A stretch of DNA of 64,000 bases from Chloroflexota bacterium (GCA_020161935.1 JAIUNI010000006.1:186001-250000); one strand, 5' to 3'. Positions 33,915 through 43,671 are shown, counted from the stretch's first letter. Made by a program: numbers and translations. Notes: a model not told the origin generated them from the letters alone.

Positions 33915-34053
33915 GCCTGTTATTGTAAACGCGATTCCGAATAAGTTGTAAGCTGGAATGCACGAAACCTGAATGGTTGCCGCTTAACATTCTGATTAAT
34001 ATTATTTATAGATGACAAATATAAAATCTTCTGTAATGTGAGGTCCACAGAGC

Positions 34054-35139
34054 GTGCGGATTACGGTTATTGATGATGATCCTGATGTGTTAGACACAGT
34101 GCTGCGTGTGCTGCAAAGTGAAGGCTACGAGGTTAGCACCGCTGTTAACGGCAATCGGGGTATTCGTGCCGTGCATGATGTCATTCCTGACCTCATTCTG
34201 TGCGACGTGACCATGCCGGTGATTGACGGTTATGGGGTCTTCCAAGCGGTTAAGAGCGACCTCAAAACCAACAACATCCCGTTTGTCTTTCTAACCGCGC
34301 GCGGTTCCCGTGCCGATCAGCGAAAGGGAATGGAACTGGGTGCGGATGATTATCTCATCAAGCCGTTCAGCACCAAAGAACTACTGTCCTGCGTCCGCAC
34401 GCAGATTAATAAGCATCACTCCATCGCCGACCGCTACGAAACGACACTGCGCCTCGTCCGCAAAAACATCATGTACGCGCTGCCGCACGAACTGCGAACG
34501 CCGCTGTCGCAGGTGGTCGGCTATGCGGGCTTGCTGGAAATGCAAACCGATCCGGTTGATCTCGCGGCTGTTCACCAGTACGGCAAGAACATCAACCGTG
34601 CCGGACAGCGCTTGCAGCACCTCATCGAGAATTACCTCGTTTATGCTCAGATTGAGATTATCGCTTCGTCGCCGGACGAACTCGCCAAACTGCTTAACCA
34701 TGTCATTCGCGACACGAAGCCCGTTATCACGTCCACCGTGGAGGAATGCGCGGCGAAGCATAACCGTGCCGCCGATGTGCAAGTGGAAGCCGAGGCATTC
34801 TCGCTGCAAATTTCTGAAAACGACCTGCGAAAAATTATCGGCGAGTTGGTGGATAACGCCTTCAAATTCTCAGCCGACGGTTCAAGGGTTTGTGTGAAAA
34901 CCCAGCGCACGGCTGATGCGATCAATATCATCGTCAGCGACCAAGGACGCGGCATGAGCGCCGACCAAGTGGGGTTGCTCGGCGCGTACATGCAGTTCGA
35001 CCGTGCCTTTTACGAGCAGCAGGGGGTCGGCCTCGGCTTCATGATCGCCAAGCGCCTGATCGAGCTGCACGGCGGTAAACTGACCGTCGAAAGCAAGCTC
35101 GATAACGGCACGCACATCACGATTATCTTCCCCATTTGA
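34054..35139 (+). CDS. Response-regulator receiver fused to histidine kinase
   Basis: Starting at GTG 34054, the 361-residue protein has an N-terminal REC domain (phospho-acceptor D51, T81, K103). A dimerisation domain follows with H145 (ALPHELRTPLSQVVG), then an ATPase domain with ELVDNAFKFS, DQGRGMS and GVGLGFMIAKRL. Having REC before the kinase makes it a REC-first hybrid kinase with no membrane segment, so it acts in the cytoplasm. It is probably fed by another kinase. The partner is not in the window. Confidence 0.85.
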   Translation: MRITVIDDDPDVLDTVLRVLQSEGYEVSTAVNGNRGIRAVHDVIPDLILCDVTMPVIDGYGVFQAVKSDLKTNNIPFVFLTARGSRADQRKGMELGADDYLIKPFSTKELLSCVRTQINKHHSIADRYETTLRLVRKNIMYALPHELRTPLSQVVGYAGLLEMQTDPVDLAAVHQYGKNINRAGQRLQHLIENYLVYAQIEIIASSPDELAKLLNHVIRDTKPVITSTVEECAAKHNRAADVQVEAEAFSLQISENDLRKIIGELVDNAFKFSADGSRVCVKTQRTADAINIIVSDQGRGMSADQVGLLGAYMQFDRAFYEQQGVGLGFMIAKRLIELHGGKLTVESKLDNGTHITIIFPI

Positions 35140-35141
35140 TC

Positions 35142-35522
35142 CTAGCGCGGCACCAATTTAAGTGTCGCGGAGTGGGCTTTCGGCGTAAGCGTACTGTTGA
35201 TGATATTCGCAGCATACCGGCTGTACTTCTTGCGATAAGCGTTATCAATCTGCGCGTGGATGCTGTCGGTTGTATCGACTTCCACAAAGCTCACGTCTTT
35301 ATCCACGCCGCCTGACTTGATATGCCCTTCATGGCGTGTTTCAACACCGCGAAACCAATCGGATGTTCGTCCATTTACGGAACGGACATAGAGGCTATCA
35401 CCGACTCGAACAACCCAAATGGTACGTGACTTCCGCAGTGTGCCATCGCCACGCTGCGACGCAATTTCAAGTTCCTCTGCTGCCTCCACTTTACGGAGTT
35501 CGTCGTTTGTCCATGTCGTCAT
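35142..35522 (-). CDS. DUF2255-family protein
   Basis: The 126-residue protein has the DUF2255 pattern: TIWVVRVGDSLYVRSVNGR, WFRGVETRHEGHI and the end IDNAYRKKYSRY. Function is unknown; PPOX-like folds are suggested for the family. It is convergent with the kinase gene, 2 bases apart. Confidence 0.75.
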   Translation of the reverse strand: MTTWTNDELRKVEAAEELEIASQRGDGTLRKSRTIWVVRVGDSLYVRSVNGRTSDWFRGVETRHEGHIKSGGVDKDVSFVEVDTTDSIHAQIDNAYRKKYSRYAANIINSTLTPKAHSATLKLVPR

Positions 35523-35540
35523 GCGAAATCTCCTAACGCT

Positions 35541-36539
35541 TTATTTCTGTGTCAACTGATTCATTTGCGCCGCATACCGGTCGCCCTGTATCGACATTTG
35601 GGCGAGGGCGCTGTCAATCTCGCGCAGGTCTTCCGCTGTAAGGCTGATGTTCACTGCACCGAGGTTTTCGTCGAGGCGTTCCAGCTTGCGGCTGCCGGGT
35701 ATCGGTACGATCCACGGCTGCTGCGCCAGCAGCCACGCGAGGGCAATCTGTGCTGGAGTCGCGTTCTTGTGTTCGCCAATCCGAGTAATCAAATCAATCA
35801 CGACCTTATTGGCTTTCAAAGCCTCCGGCGTAAAACGCGGGCTGGTGCTGCGGACATCCGACTTATCGAAGGTGGCGGTTTCGTCAATTTTGCCGGTGAG
35901 ATAACCTCGCCCCAATGGGCTAAACGGCACGAAACCGATACCCAGTTCCTCGCACGTAGGCAAGATTTCGGCTTCCGGCGAGCGCCACCACATCGAGTAC
36001 TCACTCTGGAGCGCCGTCACCGGCTGCACCGCATGGGCGCGGCGGATGGTGTTCGCACCCGCTTCGGAAAGGCCGAAGTGTTTGACCTTCCCCGCTTGAA
36101 TCAAGTCTTTGACCGCGCCCGCCACGTCTTCAATCGGCACATTCGGGTCAACGCGGTGCTGGTAGAATAGGTCAATTGCCTCAACTCTCAGGCGCTTGAG
36201 CGAAGCCTCGGCCACGCGCTTGATCTGCTCCGGTCGGCTGTCCAATCCGGTAGATGGGCTTGGTCCGGTGCCATCACCGTGTTTGAACCCGAATTTGGTG
36301 GCGATGACCACCTGCCCGCGAAAGGGTTCGAGCGCTTCGCCAACCAATTCCTCATTGGTGAACGGGCCATAGACTTCGGCGGTATCAAAGAAGGTGATGC
36401 CGCGCTCAACCGCTTGGTGCAGAAAAGCGATCATCGCCTGCTTGTCACCTATCGGGCTGTCACCAAAACTCATTCGCATACAGCCCAGCCCAAGCGCCGA
36501 GACTTCTAAGCTGCTGTTGCCGAGTTTACGGATTTGCAT
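35541..36539 (-). CDS. Aldo/keto reductase (downstream copy)
   Basis: The 332-residue protein has the catalytic tetrad D52, Y57 (FFDTAEVYGPF), K82 (IATKFGF) and H128 (FYQHRVD), and the NADPH-binding end VPIPGSRKLERLDENL. AAGGAG lies 7 bases before the ATG. It follows a paralogue by about 35 bases. Likely an NADPH-dependent reductase of small carbonyl compounds; substrate unknown. Confidence 0.85.
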   Translation of the reverse strand: MQIRKLGNSSLEVSALGLGCMRMSFGDSPIGDKQAMIAFLHQAVERGITFFDTAEVYGPFTNEELVGEALEPFRGQVVIATKFGFKHGDGTGPSPSTGLDSRPEQIKRVAEASLKRLRVEAIDLFYQHRVDPNVPIEDVAGAVKDLIQAGKVKHFGLSEAGANTIRRAHAVQPVTALQSEYSMWWRSPEAEILPTCEELGIGFVPFSPLGRGYLTGKIDETATFDKSDVRSTSPRFTPEALKANKVVIDLITRIGEHKNATPAQIALAWLLAQQPWIVPIPGSRKLERLDENLGAVNISLTAEDLREIDSALAQMSIQGDRYAAQMNQLTQK

Positions 36540-36574
36540 GTTCTATACTCCTTATTTCTTAGGTGGGTTAGTCG

Positions 36575-37567
36575 TCAGCGGCCCGTCATTTTCAGTACCG
36601 CTTCTGGGAGACGAGCGCCTTGCACGGTAATTTGCGAGGCTGCACGTTCAATCGCTCGCAAGTCATCAGGCGAAAGCTCGATGGCAGTTGCCCCAATATT
36701 CTCCTCTAAACGATGCCGCTTCGTGGTGCCGGGAATGGGTACAATCCACGGCTTCTGCGCCAGCAGCCATGCCAGCGCGATCTGCGCAGGTGTCGCTTGC
36801 TTCTGTGCTGCGATCTCGCCCAGCAGGTCAACCACAGCTTGATTGGCTTGCCTTGCCTCCGGCGTAAAACGAGGCGAAATGTTGCGAAAATCGGAAGCGT
36901 CAAAGATGGTTTTCTCGTTGATTTTTCCGGTTAGGAAACCTGCGCCAAGCGGGCTAAATGGCACAAACCCAATGCCAAGTTCCTCTAGGGTGGGCAGTAC
37001 TTCCGCTTCGGGATCTCGCGTCCACAGCGAATATTCGCTCTGCACGGCAGTAACGGGTTGTATGGCATGGGCGCGGCGAATGGTTTGTGCGGCTGCTTCG
37101 GACATACCAAAGTGTTTGACTTTCCCTGCCTGAATCAAGTCCTTCACCGCTCCGGCTGTATCCTCAATCGGGACATCGGGATCAACACGGTGCTGGTAGA
37201 ACAGGTCAATAGCCTCAACCTTGAGCCGCTTGAGCGAAGCCTCCGCAACCTGTTTGATATGGTCGGGTTGGCTGTTCAGGGCGCTGCGTCTTTCGCCGGT
37301 AGGTGCAATATCAAAACCAAACTTTGTGGCGATCACCACTTGGTCGCGAATCGGGGCAATGGCTTCACCCACCAGTTCCTCGTTAACGAACGGGCCATAG
37401 GCTTCTGCCGTGTCGAAGAACGTCATGCCGCGTTCCACAGCCGTCCGAATAAGCGCAATCATTTCCTGCTTGTCGGCGGCAGGGCCATAGGCCGAACTCA
37501 TACCCATACAGCCCAGCCCAAGCGCTGAGACTTCTAAATTGCTCTTGCCAAGTGTTCGTTTCTGCAT
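36575..37567 (-). CDS. Aldo/keto reductase (upstream copy)
   Basis: The start at 37567 has AGGAG 8 bases upstream; the frame continuing to 37657 is not needed. The 330-residue protein has D52, Y57, K82 and H126 of the AKR tetrad and the same VPIPGTTKRHRLEENI end as the next gene. The two are tandem duplicates in one operon, divergent from an AraC-family regulator that probably controls them. Confidence 0.85.
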   Translation of the reverse strand: MQKRTLGKSNLEVSALGLGCMGMSSAYGPAADKQEMIALIRTAVERGMTFFDTAEAYGPFVNEELVGEAIAPIRDQVVIATKFGFDIAPTGERRSALNSQPDHIKQVAEASLKRLKVEAIDLFYQHRVDPDVPIEDTAGAVKDLIQAGKVKHFGMSEAAAQTIRRAHAIQPVTAVQSEYSLWTRDPEAEVLPTLEELGIGFVPFSPLGAGFLTGKINEKTIFDASDFRNISPRFTPEARQANQAVVDLLGEIAAQKQATPAQIALAWLLAQKPWIVPIPGTTKRHRLEENIGATAIELSPDDLRAIERAASQITVQGARLPEAVLKMTGR

Positions 37568-37748
37568 CGTTTGTACTCCTGTTGAATCTTGCTGGCGTGT
37601 TACAAATAAAATAAAACTCCAAATCCCCTGAAGGGTGTTATACTCTATCACGTTCATTTTAGGTCATATGAGGCTTGGAAGATTGTAGAATCCTCCATGA
37701 TGCTTGTACAATTCTCTAGGTATTGAGGTGTATGCGAAGGCGATACTT

Positions 37749-38690
37749 ATGGATATGAACGATATACAGCAGCGGGAGGCGCAGCGGTTACAGGCCAGCC
37801 GCGACGAGCTGATTGAGCGGATCGCACGTGCCATCCCTGATGATGGTCTCCTCCAGCCGTTCAAAGGGATACACTTGGCTCGTGCATCAGTACCATCCGA
37901 GCGGATACACAGTGTTCTAGAGCCGTCGTTTTGTGTCATCGCGCAGGGCAGCAAAGAGGTTCTGTTGGGGGACGACCGTTATCAGTACGACCCATTTAAT
38001 TATCTCCTCGCCAGTTTAGACTTGCCGAGGGTGAGCCGCGTTCTGGAAGCCTCGCGCGAGAAACCGTATCTCAGCTTCCGGTTGGAACTTGACCCCCAGT
38101 TTGTGAGTTTGGTTATGGTCGAGGCGGGACATAACCCTACGCCGCGCGGCCTCGCTGATGTCAAAGCGATGACCGTCAGCCCTTTGGATGTGAACCTGTT
38201 GGACGCGGTTGTGCGGCTCGTCCGGCTGCTGGATTCGCCTGCCGAAGCCCCGATTCTGATGCCGATGATTACGCGGGAGATCGTTTACCGCCTTCTGATC
38301 GGCGCACAGGGGAATCGGCTGCGTCATCTAGCCGTTTTAGGGGGTTATACGTCGCAGATTGCCAGAGCAATTCAACGGCTCCGGCAGGATTTTGACCAGC
38401 CGCTGCGTGTTGAACAACTGGCAAGTGAACTCGGAATCAGCGTCTCCGGTTTCCACCATCACTTTAAGGCCGTGACCGGCATAAGTCCCCTGCAATTCCA
38501 GAAGCAGTTACGTTTGCAGGAAGCCCGCCGTTTGATGCTGGGTGGTGATGCGGACGCGACCACCGCTGCCTACCGTGTGGGTTATAACGATGCGTCGCAC
38601 TTCAACCGTGAGTATAAGAGCATCTTTGGTGTTCCGCCCATGCGTGACGTTCAAAGAGTGCGGGAATCCGCCGCTTCTTTTCCTGAATGA
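37749..38690 (+). CDS. AraC-family transcriptional regulator
   Basis: I use the ATG at 37749 (AAGG upstream, 313 residues). The N-terminal part matches the AraC_N sensor type (SVLEPSFCVIAQGSKEVLLG, RVSRVLEASREKPYLSF). The C-terminal two HTH motifs are LASELGISVSGFHHHFKAVTG and AAYRVGYNDASHFNREYKS. It is divergent from the AKR pair, a common arrangement in which the regulator activates the reductases. Its last 40 bases overlap the convergent amylosucrase gene. Confidence 0.85.
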   Translation: MDMNDIQQREAQRLQASRDELIERIARAIPDDGLLQPFKGIHLARASVPSERIHSVLEPSFCVIAQGSKEVLLGDDRYQYDPFNYLLASLDLPRVSRVLEASREKPYLSFRLELDPQFVSLVMVEAGHNPTPRGLADVKAMTVSPLDVNLLDAVVRLVRLLDSPAEAPILMPMITREIVYRLLIGAQGNRLRHLAVLGGYTSQIARAIQRLRQDFDQPLRVEQLASELGISVSGFHHHFKAVTGISPLQFQKQLRLQEARRLMLGGDADATTAAYRVGYNDASHFNREYKSIFGVPPMRDVQRVRESAASFPE

Positions 38691-40618
38691 TTCACCATCA
38701 GCCACAGGAATTGGTACGGGTTGAGTGTGAGCGTTTCGGCGATGCTAACCGTTTGCCCTGTCACCACATCGACCGCGCTGGTAACCAACTGCGGCAGTTG
38801 GGCGCGTAGGGCATTCGCCGAAACACTCTGCGGATGCTCGGAGAAGTTCGCCAGCACCAGCACTTTGCGGCTGCGTGTATAGCTCAAGATATGCCCGTTG
38901 CCGCAGTCGAAGAATACAGCCTGCCCACCGGCTAACTCCGGCGCAGCCTTCCGTGCGGCGATAACTTGCTTAAGGCCGCTAAACACGCGCCCCTCGTTTG
39001 TTGCAGGGTCATGCCGCTTTTCCGCCCGCTGCCAGTTGAAAGGGGTGCGGTGTACCCAACGGCTGTCCTCGGCCTTATTGTGGTTGTTCTGGTAGGTGTA
39101 GTCGTTCAGCGTGGCGATCTCATCACCGAGGTAAATCAGTGGAATGCCGCCCGCGCTCATAGCAATGCTGTAGATCATCACGATGCGCTGGATGGCATTG
39201 TCGATATACACGCTGTCATTGATCGAAAGGGCTTGCTCCAACCCTGCCAGCGAAGCGGTCGTGCCGGAAATCCGCATATCCTGTGTCACGGGGTTCAGGT
39301 TGAAGGGCAGCCCCTTGGCGAATGAACCGGGGAAGCGCCCATTGTAAAAGGCGTTCAAAAAGAGGCGGTGGTCGAAACCGTTGATGCCTAGTTCGTATCC
39401 ATCCTCATCCGCGAACGTCCAACCGATGTCGTCGTGTGACCGCACATAATTTACCCACGCGCAGCCGTCGGGCAGGGCGAACCAATGCTCCATCGACTTC
39501 CGCAGCAGCTTCACTTCCCGCGTCGCCAGCGCTTCCCACGTCAGCGCCATCAACGTCGGGTTATACGAAACGGGCGCTTCTTCCGGGCTGATGTAGGTGG
39601 CGACCGCCGCCGGATGCACAATCGCCTCTGACTTGAAGATCATCGCAGGTGCGGCAATGCGCCCCAGCGCGTTATACGCCTGAATAATCCAATGCACCTG
39701 TGGCAAGCTCTCGCAGCTTGTCCCCATCTGCTTCCAGATGAAGGCCACCGCGTCCAACCGCAGGATTTCCACGCCGTTGTTCGCCAGTGTCAACATTTCG
39801 CCCAGCATGGCGTTAAACACGCCGGGGTTGCTGTAGTTCAAATCCCACTGGAAGTTGTGAAAGGTCGTCCATACCCACTGGTTCACCTCGCTGCGGAAGT
39901 TGAAGTTCCCGCGCCGGTGTTCAGGGAAGATTTCACGTAAGTGCTGTTCATATTGGTCGGGGATCGTCCGGTCGGGGAACATGAAATAGTAGTCTTGGTA
40001 GGTCGGTTCGCCCGCCAGCGCCTGCTTCGCCCAGTCATGCTCATCCGAGGTGTGGTTGAACACAAAATCGAGCACGAGGCTGATGCCGTTCGCGCGGAAC
40101 TCTGCGGCCAGCGCGGCCAGTTCCGCCATCGTGCCAAGCGCGGGGTTCACGTCGCGGTAGCTGCTCACCGCATAGCCGCCATCACTGTTGCCCTCCGGCG
40201 CTTTGAACAGCGGCATCAGGTGTAAATAGGTCAGCCCAAGTTCACAGAAGTAAGGAATTTTTTCCCGCAGTCCTTGCAAGTTACCCGCAAACAGATCGAC
40301 ATAGCACACACCGCCGAGCATCGCCTCGCTCTGGAACCAGTTCGGTTTCTGCTCGCGCTGCTGGTCAAGCGCCCGTAAATCGGCTGGACGTGCGGCTGCA
40401 AGGTTGATGAGATGCCCTAAAATGCGCTCAAGGTGATAGAAGAAATCGTATTGATTGCCGTACAGGTTATAAAGATGCTCGAATGCGGTTGGGAAATGCT
40501 GGTGAAGCCGCTTGAGGAACACATCACGTTCGGGCAGTTGGGCGAGGTTCGCTTCTAAACGGGGCAGTAAGCGCTCTAGCGATAAGCGCACTTTTTTAAC
40601 CATTTCTTCGTTTGGCAT
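38651..40618 (-). CDS. Amylosucrase-type GH13 enzyme
   Basis: The 655-residue protein aligns closely with amylosucrase: nucleophile D289 (RLDAVAF), acid/base E331 (FKSEAI), D396 (RSHDD), H189 (FNHTSDEHDW) and the salt-bridge Asp of PEGNSDGG near 146, all offset by 2-3 from the well-known Neisseria enzyme. The N-terminal helical domain (about 1-95) is also present. It makes alpha-1,4-glucan and fructose from sucrose; a sucrose hydrolase is the alternative. Its 3' end overlaps the AraC-type gene. Confidence 0.85.
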   Translation of the reverse strand: MPNEEMVKKVRLSLERLLPRLEANLAQLPERDVFLKRLHQHFPTAFEHLYNLYGNQYDFFYHLERILGHLINLAAARPADLRALDQQREQKPNWFQSEAMLGGVCYVDLFAGNLQGLREKIPYFCELGLTYLHLMPLFKAPEGNSDGGYAVSSYRDVNPALGTMAELAALAAEFRANGISLVLDFVFNHTSDEHDWAKQALAGEPTYQDYYFMFPDRTIPDQYEQHLREIFPEHRRGNFNFRSEVNQWVWTTFHNFQWDLNYSNPGVFNAMLGEMLTLANNGVEILRLDAVAFIWKQMGTSCESLPQVHWIIQAYNALGRIAAPAMIFKSEAIVHPAAVATYISPEEAPVSYNPTLMALTWEALATREVKLLRKSMEHWFALPDGCAWVNYVRSHDDIGWTFADEDGYELGINGFDHRLFLNAFYNGRFPGSFAKGLPFNLNPVTQDMRISGTTASLAGLEQALSINDSVYIDNAIQRIVMIYSIAMSAGGIPLIYLGDEIATLNDYTYQNNHNKAEDSRWVHRTPFNWQRAEKRHDPATNEGRVFSGLKQVIAARKAAPELAGGQAVFFDCGNGHILSYTRSRKVLVLANFSEHPQSVSANALRAQLPQLVTSAVDVVTGQTVSIAETLTLNPYQFLWLMVNHSGKEAADSRTL

Positions 40619-41048
40619 GAGTGACTCTTTCGAGCGGCATTAACAATAGATTACTGAACCCTTGCTGTCAGTCATATTTTACCGGAGGAAGTTGTTCAGC
40701 GCGAAATCCATTGTCTATTCAATCCTATTTACGACCTTGCAAGGTCTTGTTAGGCATTTGTAGGGTGATAGGGCGTATAGTGCCTATCAATAGATCCTGA
40801 TGCGGCTGGTTACCCATACTTAGATCTATTGGTTAAGTGACAATTTTCTCTCCTGTAATTGCGATAACGATAATGACGGAACACGCCCTCTAGCCCCCGC
40901 TAAAGGGCGTGTTTCGTTTTGGGCCGCCGAGGGGCAAATCTTACAATTATTACTTTACTTTCTTGACAATTGAACTTAATCTCAGTAGTATGAGCAGTAA
41001 GACTATAACATTATTGTGATAGTCTTGCATAGTAATTTGGGAGGTATC
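40619..41048. other. Intergenic region with palindrome and orphan terminator-like hairpin
   Basis: Holds GACCTTGCAAGGTC (40733-40746, perfect 14-bp palindrome) and the hairpin at 40880-40913, plus the promoter region of the small gene at 41049. No gene or tRNA seen. Confidence 0.5.
40880..40913 (+). terminator. Terminator-like hairpin without an assigned gene
   Basis: ACACGCCCT (40881-40889) and AGGGCGTGT (40904-40912), extended by one A-T pair, with tail TTTCGTTTT on the plus strand. No plus-strand gene precedes it. Confidence 0.5.
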
Positions 41049-41288
41049 ATGAGCTGGAAACTGCAAACACAGACACAAGAAATCAGTATGGTTGACCGGC
41101 TAGTGCATTACGCCCGGACTCATAATTGTAATGCGACCGATGCCGCGCAGGATATGCGCGATATTCTGAAAAAGTCTCCCGCGTTAGATGATATTTCAAA
41201 AGCACAGGCCATCCTCGATGCCGAGAAGCAAGCGGCGGAGGAAAAAAAGATGGGCACACGCGGCGAATTTTACAACTGGCGTGACTAA
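41049..41288 (+). CDS. Small hypothetical protein (79 aa)
   Basis: GGGAGG lies 5 bases before the ATG at 41049, so this start is better than one further upstream. The protein is soluble and helical, Lys/Glu/Ala-rich in the second half (KAQAILDAEKQAAEEKKMG). It is followed by a strong terminator. Function unknown. Confidence 0.6.
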   Translation: MSWKLQTQTQEISMVDRLVHYARTHNCNATDAAQDMRDILKKSPALDDISKAQAILDAEKQAAEEKKMGTRGEFYNWRD

Positions 41289-41309
41289 CGTTCACTCCCT
41301 AAAAATAAT

Positions 41310-41335
41310 AAAAGGCGCATCATCGTGCGCCTTTT
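41310..41335. terminator. Bidirectional terminator
   Basis: AAAAGGCGCA (41310-41319) and TGCGCCTTTT (41326-41335) are perfect 10-bp arms with A and T runs on both sides, between two convergent genes. Confidence 0.8.
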
Positions 41336-41372
41336 ATATTTCCTTTAGAGTAGGGCTGCTGCCCTAAACACA

Positions 41373-41867
41373 CTAGCCTTGTTTTTCAGCCTTGACGTTG
41401 ATATTGCCGGCAAGCTGCGTCAGCTTTTCGTCTGCTGCGCCTTCTTCGTTCAGCGTTTCTTGCAGGATGCCTTCAAGGTCATGATGACCGAGGACGTGCG
41501 CGAACGTCCGCACCGTGCCATAACCGGCCATTTCGTAGTGTTCGACGCGCTGTGCCGCCCCGATGAGCGCCGCGTCCTTCACTTCCGGTTCCATATCTTC
41601 TTCGATCACGTCGCTGCCTTCTTCAACGAGGCCCTTCATGGCGGCACAGGTCTTACGAGTCGCCTTTTTGCCTAACCCTTCAAATACCTGTTCCAACCGC
41701 TTGATATGTCCCTCGGTCTCGGTAAGGTGCGACTCAAACGCCTTTTTCAAATCCGGCGAAGTAGCGGCCTTTGCCATCTTCGGCAGCGCTTTCGTCAGTT
41801 GATGCTCGGCATCATACAGATCTTTCAATTCGTCGATGAACAAGTCTTCAAATGTGCGAACAGCCAT
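41373..41867 (-). CDS. Ferritin-like DUF892/YciF-family protein
   Basis: The 164-residue protein has the YciE/YciF pattern: FEDLFIDELKDLYDAEHQL, an ESHLTETEGHIKRLEQVF helix with E/H ligands, and a VEHYEMAGYGTVRTFA helix, that is a four-helix di-iron ferritin-like bundle. AGGAG lies 6 bases before the ATG. These proteins are linked to stress response. Own promoter region of about 230 bases upstream. Confidence 0.85.
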   Translation of the reverse strand: MAVRTFEDLFIDELKDLYDAEHQLTKALPKMAKAATSPDLKKAFESHLTETEGHIKRLEQVFEGLGKKATRKTCAAMKGLVEEGSDVIEEDMEPEVKDAALIGAAQRVEHYEMAGYGTVRTFAHVLGHHDLEGILQETLNEEGAADEKLTQLAGNINVKAEKQG

Positions 41868-42100
41868 TTTGAACTCCTGCTTATGTCTTCATGCGGTACC
41901 TCCACACTAACGTACACCATAACGTGTGTGATGACCCATTAGGATAATATTTTTCTGGGTCATCTCGTGTGGTAAGCACCGTCCTCAAACCCGCCAGTTG
42001 ACCTATTTGTTTCGGTCTACTTGATCGACATTAATAATTCCCCGATTCAATACAATGACGGTAATTATCGGCAGAGCTGCTCTGCATATAAGGGGAATTA

Positions 42101-42586
42101 ATGATGAATTCGATCTTGAGGTATGTGACATGGCGTGCTGTGCTGATCTCCGCTGTGGTCGCCGGAACCCTCTTTCTACTGGTTGACCTTCTGCTTGCGC
42201 CCGCCGTCCTTCAGGTGAGCGCCAGCTTGATGCTGCGTTACTTTGCGGCGCTGGTGATGGGCAGCGGCGTATTGACCCAAACCGGCACGGAAATCTTAAT
42301 CGTAGGGGCAGTCGTTCATTACCTGCTGTCGTTTGTGTTCGCCCTCGTCATCGCCATTGTCGTCCATCGCTGGGGGTTACTGGTCGGTATCCTCGGCGGC
42401 GCGGTACTCGGCTTGGCCTTCTACGCCATTAACCTCTACACACTCACCGTCTTTTTCCAATGGTTCTTTGCCATCAACAGCACGGTTATCGTTATCAGTC
42501 ATGTTGTGTTCGGCGCGGTTGCGGGTGGTGTGTACGAAATGTTTGACCACTACGACCGGCCGCTTACCAGCACAGGGGGTATCTAA
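42101..42586 (+). CDS. Four-helix membrane protein, unknown
   Basis: The 161-residue protein has four hydrophobic segments (about 11-34, 44-60, 66-86, 92-115, with a further one at 125-143). AAGGGG lies 5 bases before the ATG. It is 2 bases upstream of the M48 protease gene, so they form an operon. Perhaps a membrane partner of the protease; no family recognised. Confidence 0.6.
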   Translation: MMNSILRYVTWRAVLISAVVAGTLFLLVDLLLAPAVLQVSASLMLRYFAALVMGSGVLTQTGTEILIVGAVVHYLLSFVFALVIAIVVHRWGLLVGILGGAVLGLAFYAINLYTLTVFFQWFFAINSTVIVISHVVFGAVAGGVYEMFDHYDRPLTSTGGI

Positions 42587-42588
42587 AA

Positions 42589-43422
42589 ATGCGCGTATCC
42601 ACTTCTCCTTACGGTTATACATCGCGCCGCAGTCTGGGGGGCGGCGGCGGTATGCGCCTCGTCTTGGGCGTGGTCATCGCCATCATCTCCGTCATTTCTT
42701 ATCTCGCCTCGCGTGAATATAATCCCGTTACGGGTGAGAACCAATACCTCAGCCTGACCGCCGAGCAAGAAATCGCGCTGGGTCAGCAGTCCGCGCCGGA
42801 GATGGAACAGGAATTTGGTGGTCTGGTCAATGATAGCCAAGCGCAAAACTTGGTCGATGACATCGGCTATAACCTCGTCAACAACTCGGTCGCGCGGACA
42901 ACGCCGTGGGAGTTCGAGTTTAGTGTACTGGATGACCCCCAAACAGTGAATGCCTTCGCGCTGCCCGGTGGGCCGGTCTATATCACCTCCGCTTTGCTGT
43001 CGCACCTCACGACCGAAGATGAAGTTGCCGGTGTACTGGCGCACGAGGTTGTGCATGTCCTCGCCCGCCACAGCGCCCAGCAGCTTGCCTCCAGCCAATT
43101 GACCAATGGGTTGGTGGGCGCGGTCGGTGTTGCGTCGGGTGATGCGAACGCGGCGCAAACAGCGGCGGTTATCGGTCAGCTCGTCAACATGCGCTACGGG
43201 CGTGGTGACGAAATCCAGTCGGATACGCTTGGTGTCTGCTTGATGATCGCCTCCGGTTATAACCCCGAAGGCATGATCCGTGTCATGCAGGTGCTGGCAG
43301 AAGCCGGTGGGGGTTCGGGGCAGCCGGAATTCTTCAGCACTCATCCGAACCCTGAAAACCGTATCGCGCAGATCGAAGCTGCCATTCAAAACGCCCCAAC
43401 CAACTGCGCCTCGTATCAGTAA
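42589..43422 (+). CDS. M48-family metallopeptidase, membrane anchored
   Basis: The 277-residue protein has a membrane segment (about 22-40) and the zinc motif HEVVH (H152, E153, H156) within VLAHEVVHVLARH. The third ligand is likely in RGDEIQSDTLGV near 207. M48 enzymes degrade misfolded envelope proteins. The Gly-rich start (SLGGGGG) is like other Chloroflexota membrane proteins. It follows the membrane protein gene by 2 bases and has its own terminator. Confidence 0.85.
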   Translation: MRVSTSPYGYTSRRSLGGGGGMRLVLGVVIAIISVISYLASREYNPVTGENQYLSLTAEQEIALGQQSAPEMEQEFGGLVNDSQAQNLVDDIGYNLVNNSVARTTPWEFEFSVLDDPQTVNAFALPGGPVYITSALLSHLTTEDEVAGVLAHEVVHVLARHSAQQLASSQLTNGLVGAVGVASGDANAAQTAAVIGQLVNMRYGRGDEIQSDTLGVCLMIASGYNPEGMIRVMQVLAEAGGGSGQPEFFSTHPNPENRIAQIEAAIQNAPTNCASYQ

Positions 43423-43433
43423 TTCGACTCTGG

Positions 43434-43475
43434 AAACACGGCGCTCACTGAGCATGAACGCCGTGTTTTGTTTTG
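43434..43475 (+). terminator. Terminator of the M48 operon
   Basis: AAACACGGCG (43434-43443) and CGCCGTGTTT (43459-43468), perfect 10-bp arms, followed by TTGTTTTG. Confidence 0.75.
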
Positions 43476-43671
43476 TAGCTCCACACTAAACGGCAGGGTT
43501 CTGTTTTCGACGCGCTGCCCACCTTTATTCCGATGTTCCGATCCACTTTGCAACCACATATCCTACAGCAGTTCACCAGTCTGTGACCCCGGGTTGTGCG
43601 TTCGGCATAGGCTAGGGTACAGTTTACCCGTTCCCACAACTTGATCGTCCTTAAGGTATCTGGAGGAGTCT

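Noticed and set aside
42583..43455. Long minus-strand frame across the M48 protease gene
   Set aside because: Mirror frame of a clear metalloprotease with a HEVVH motif; no independent support.
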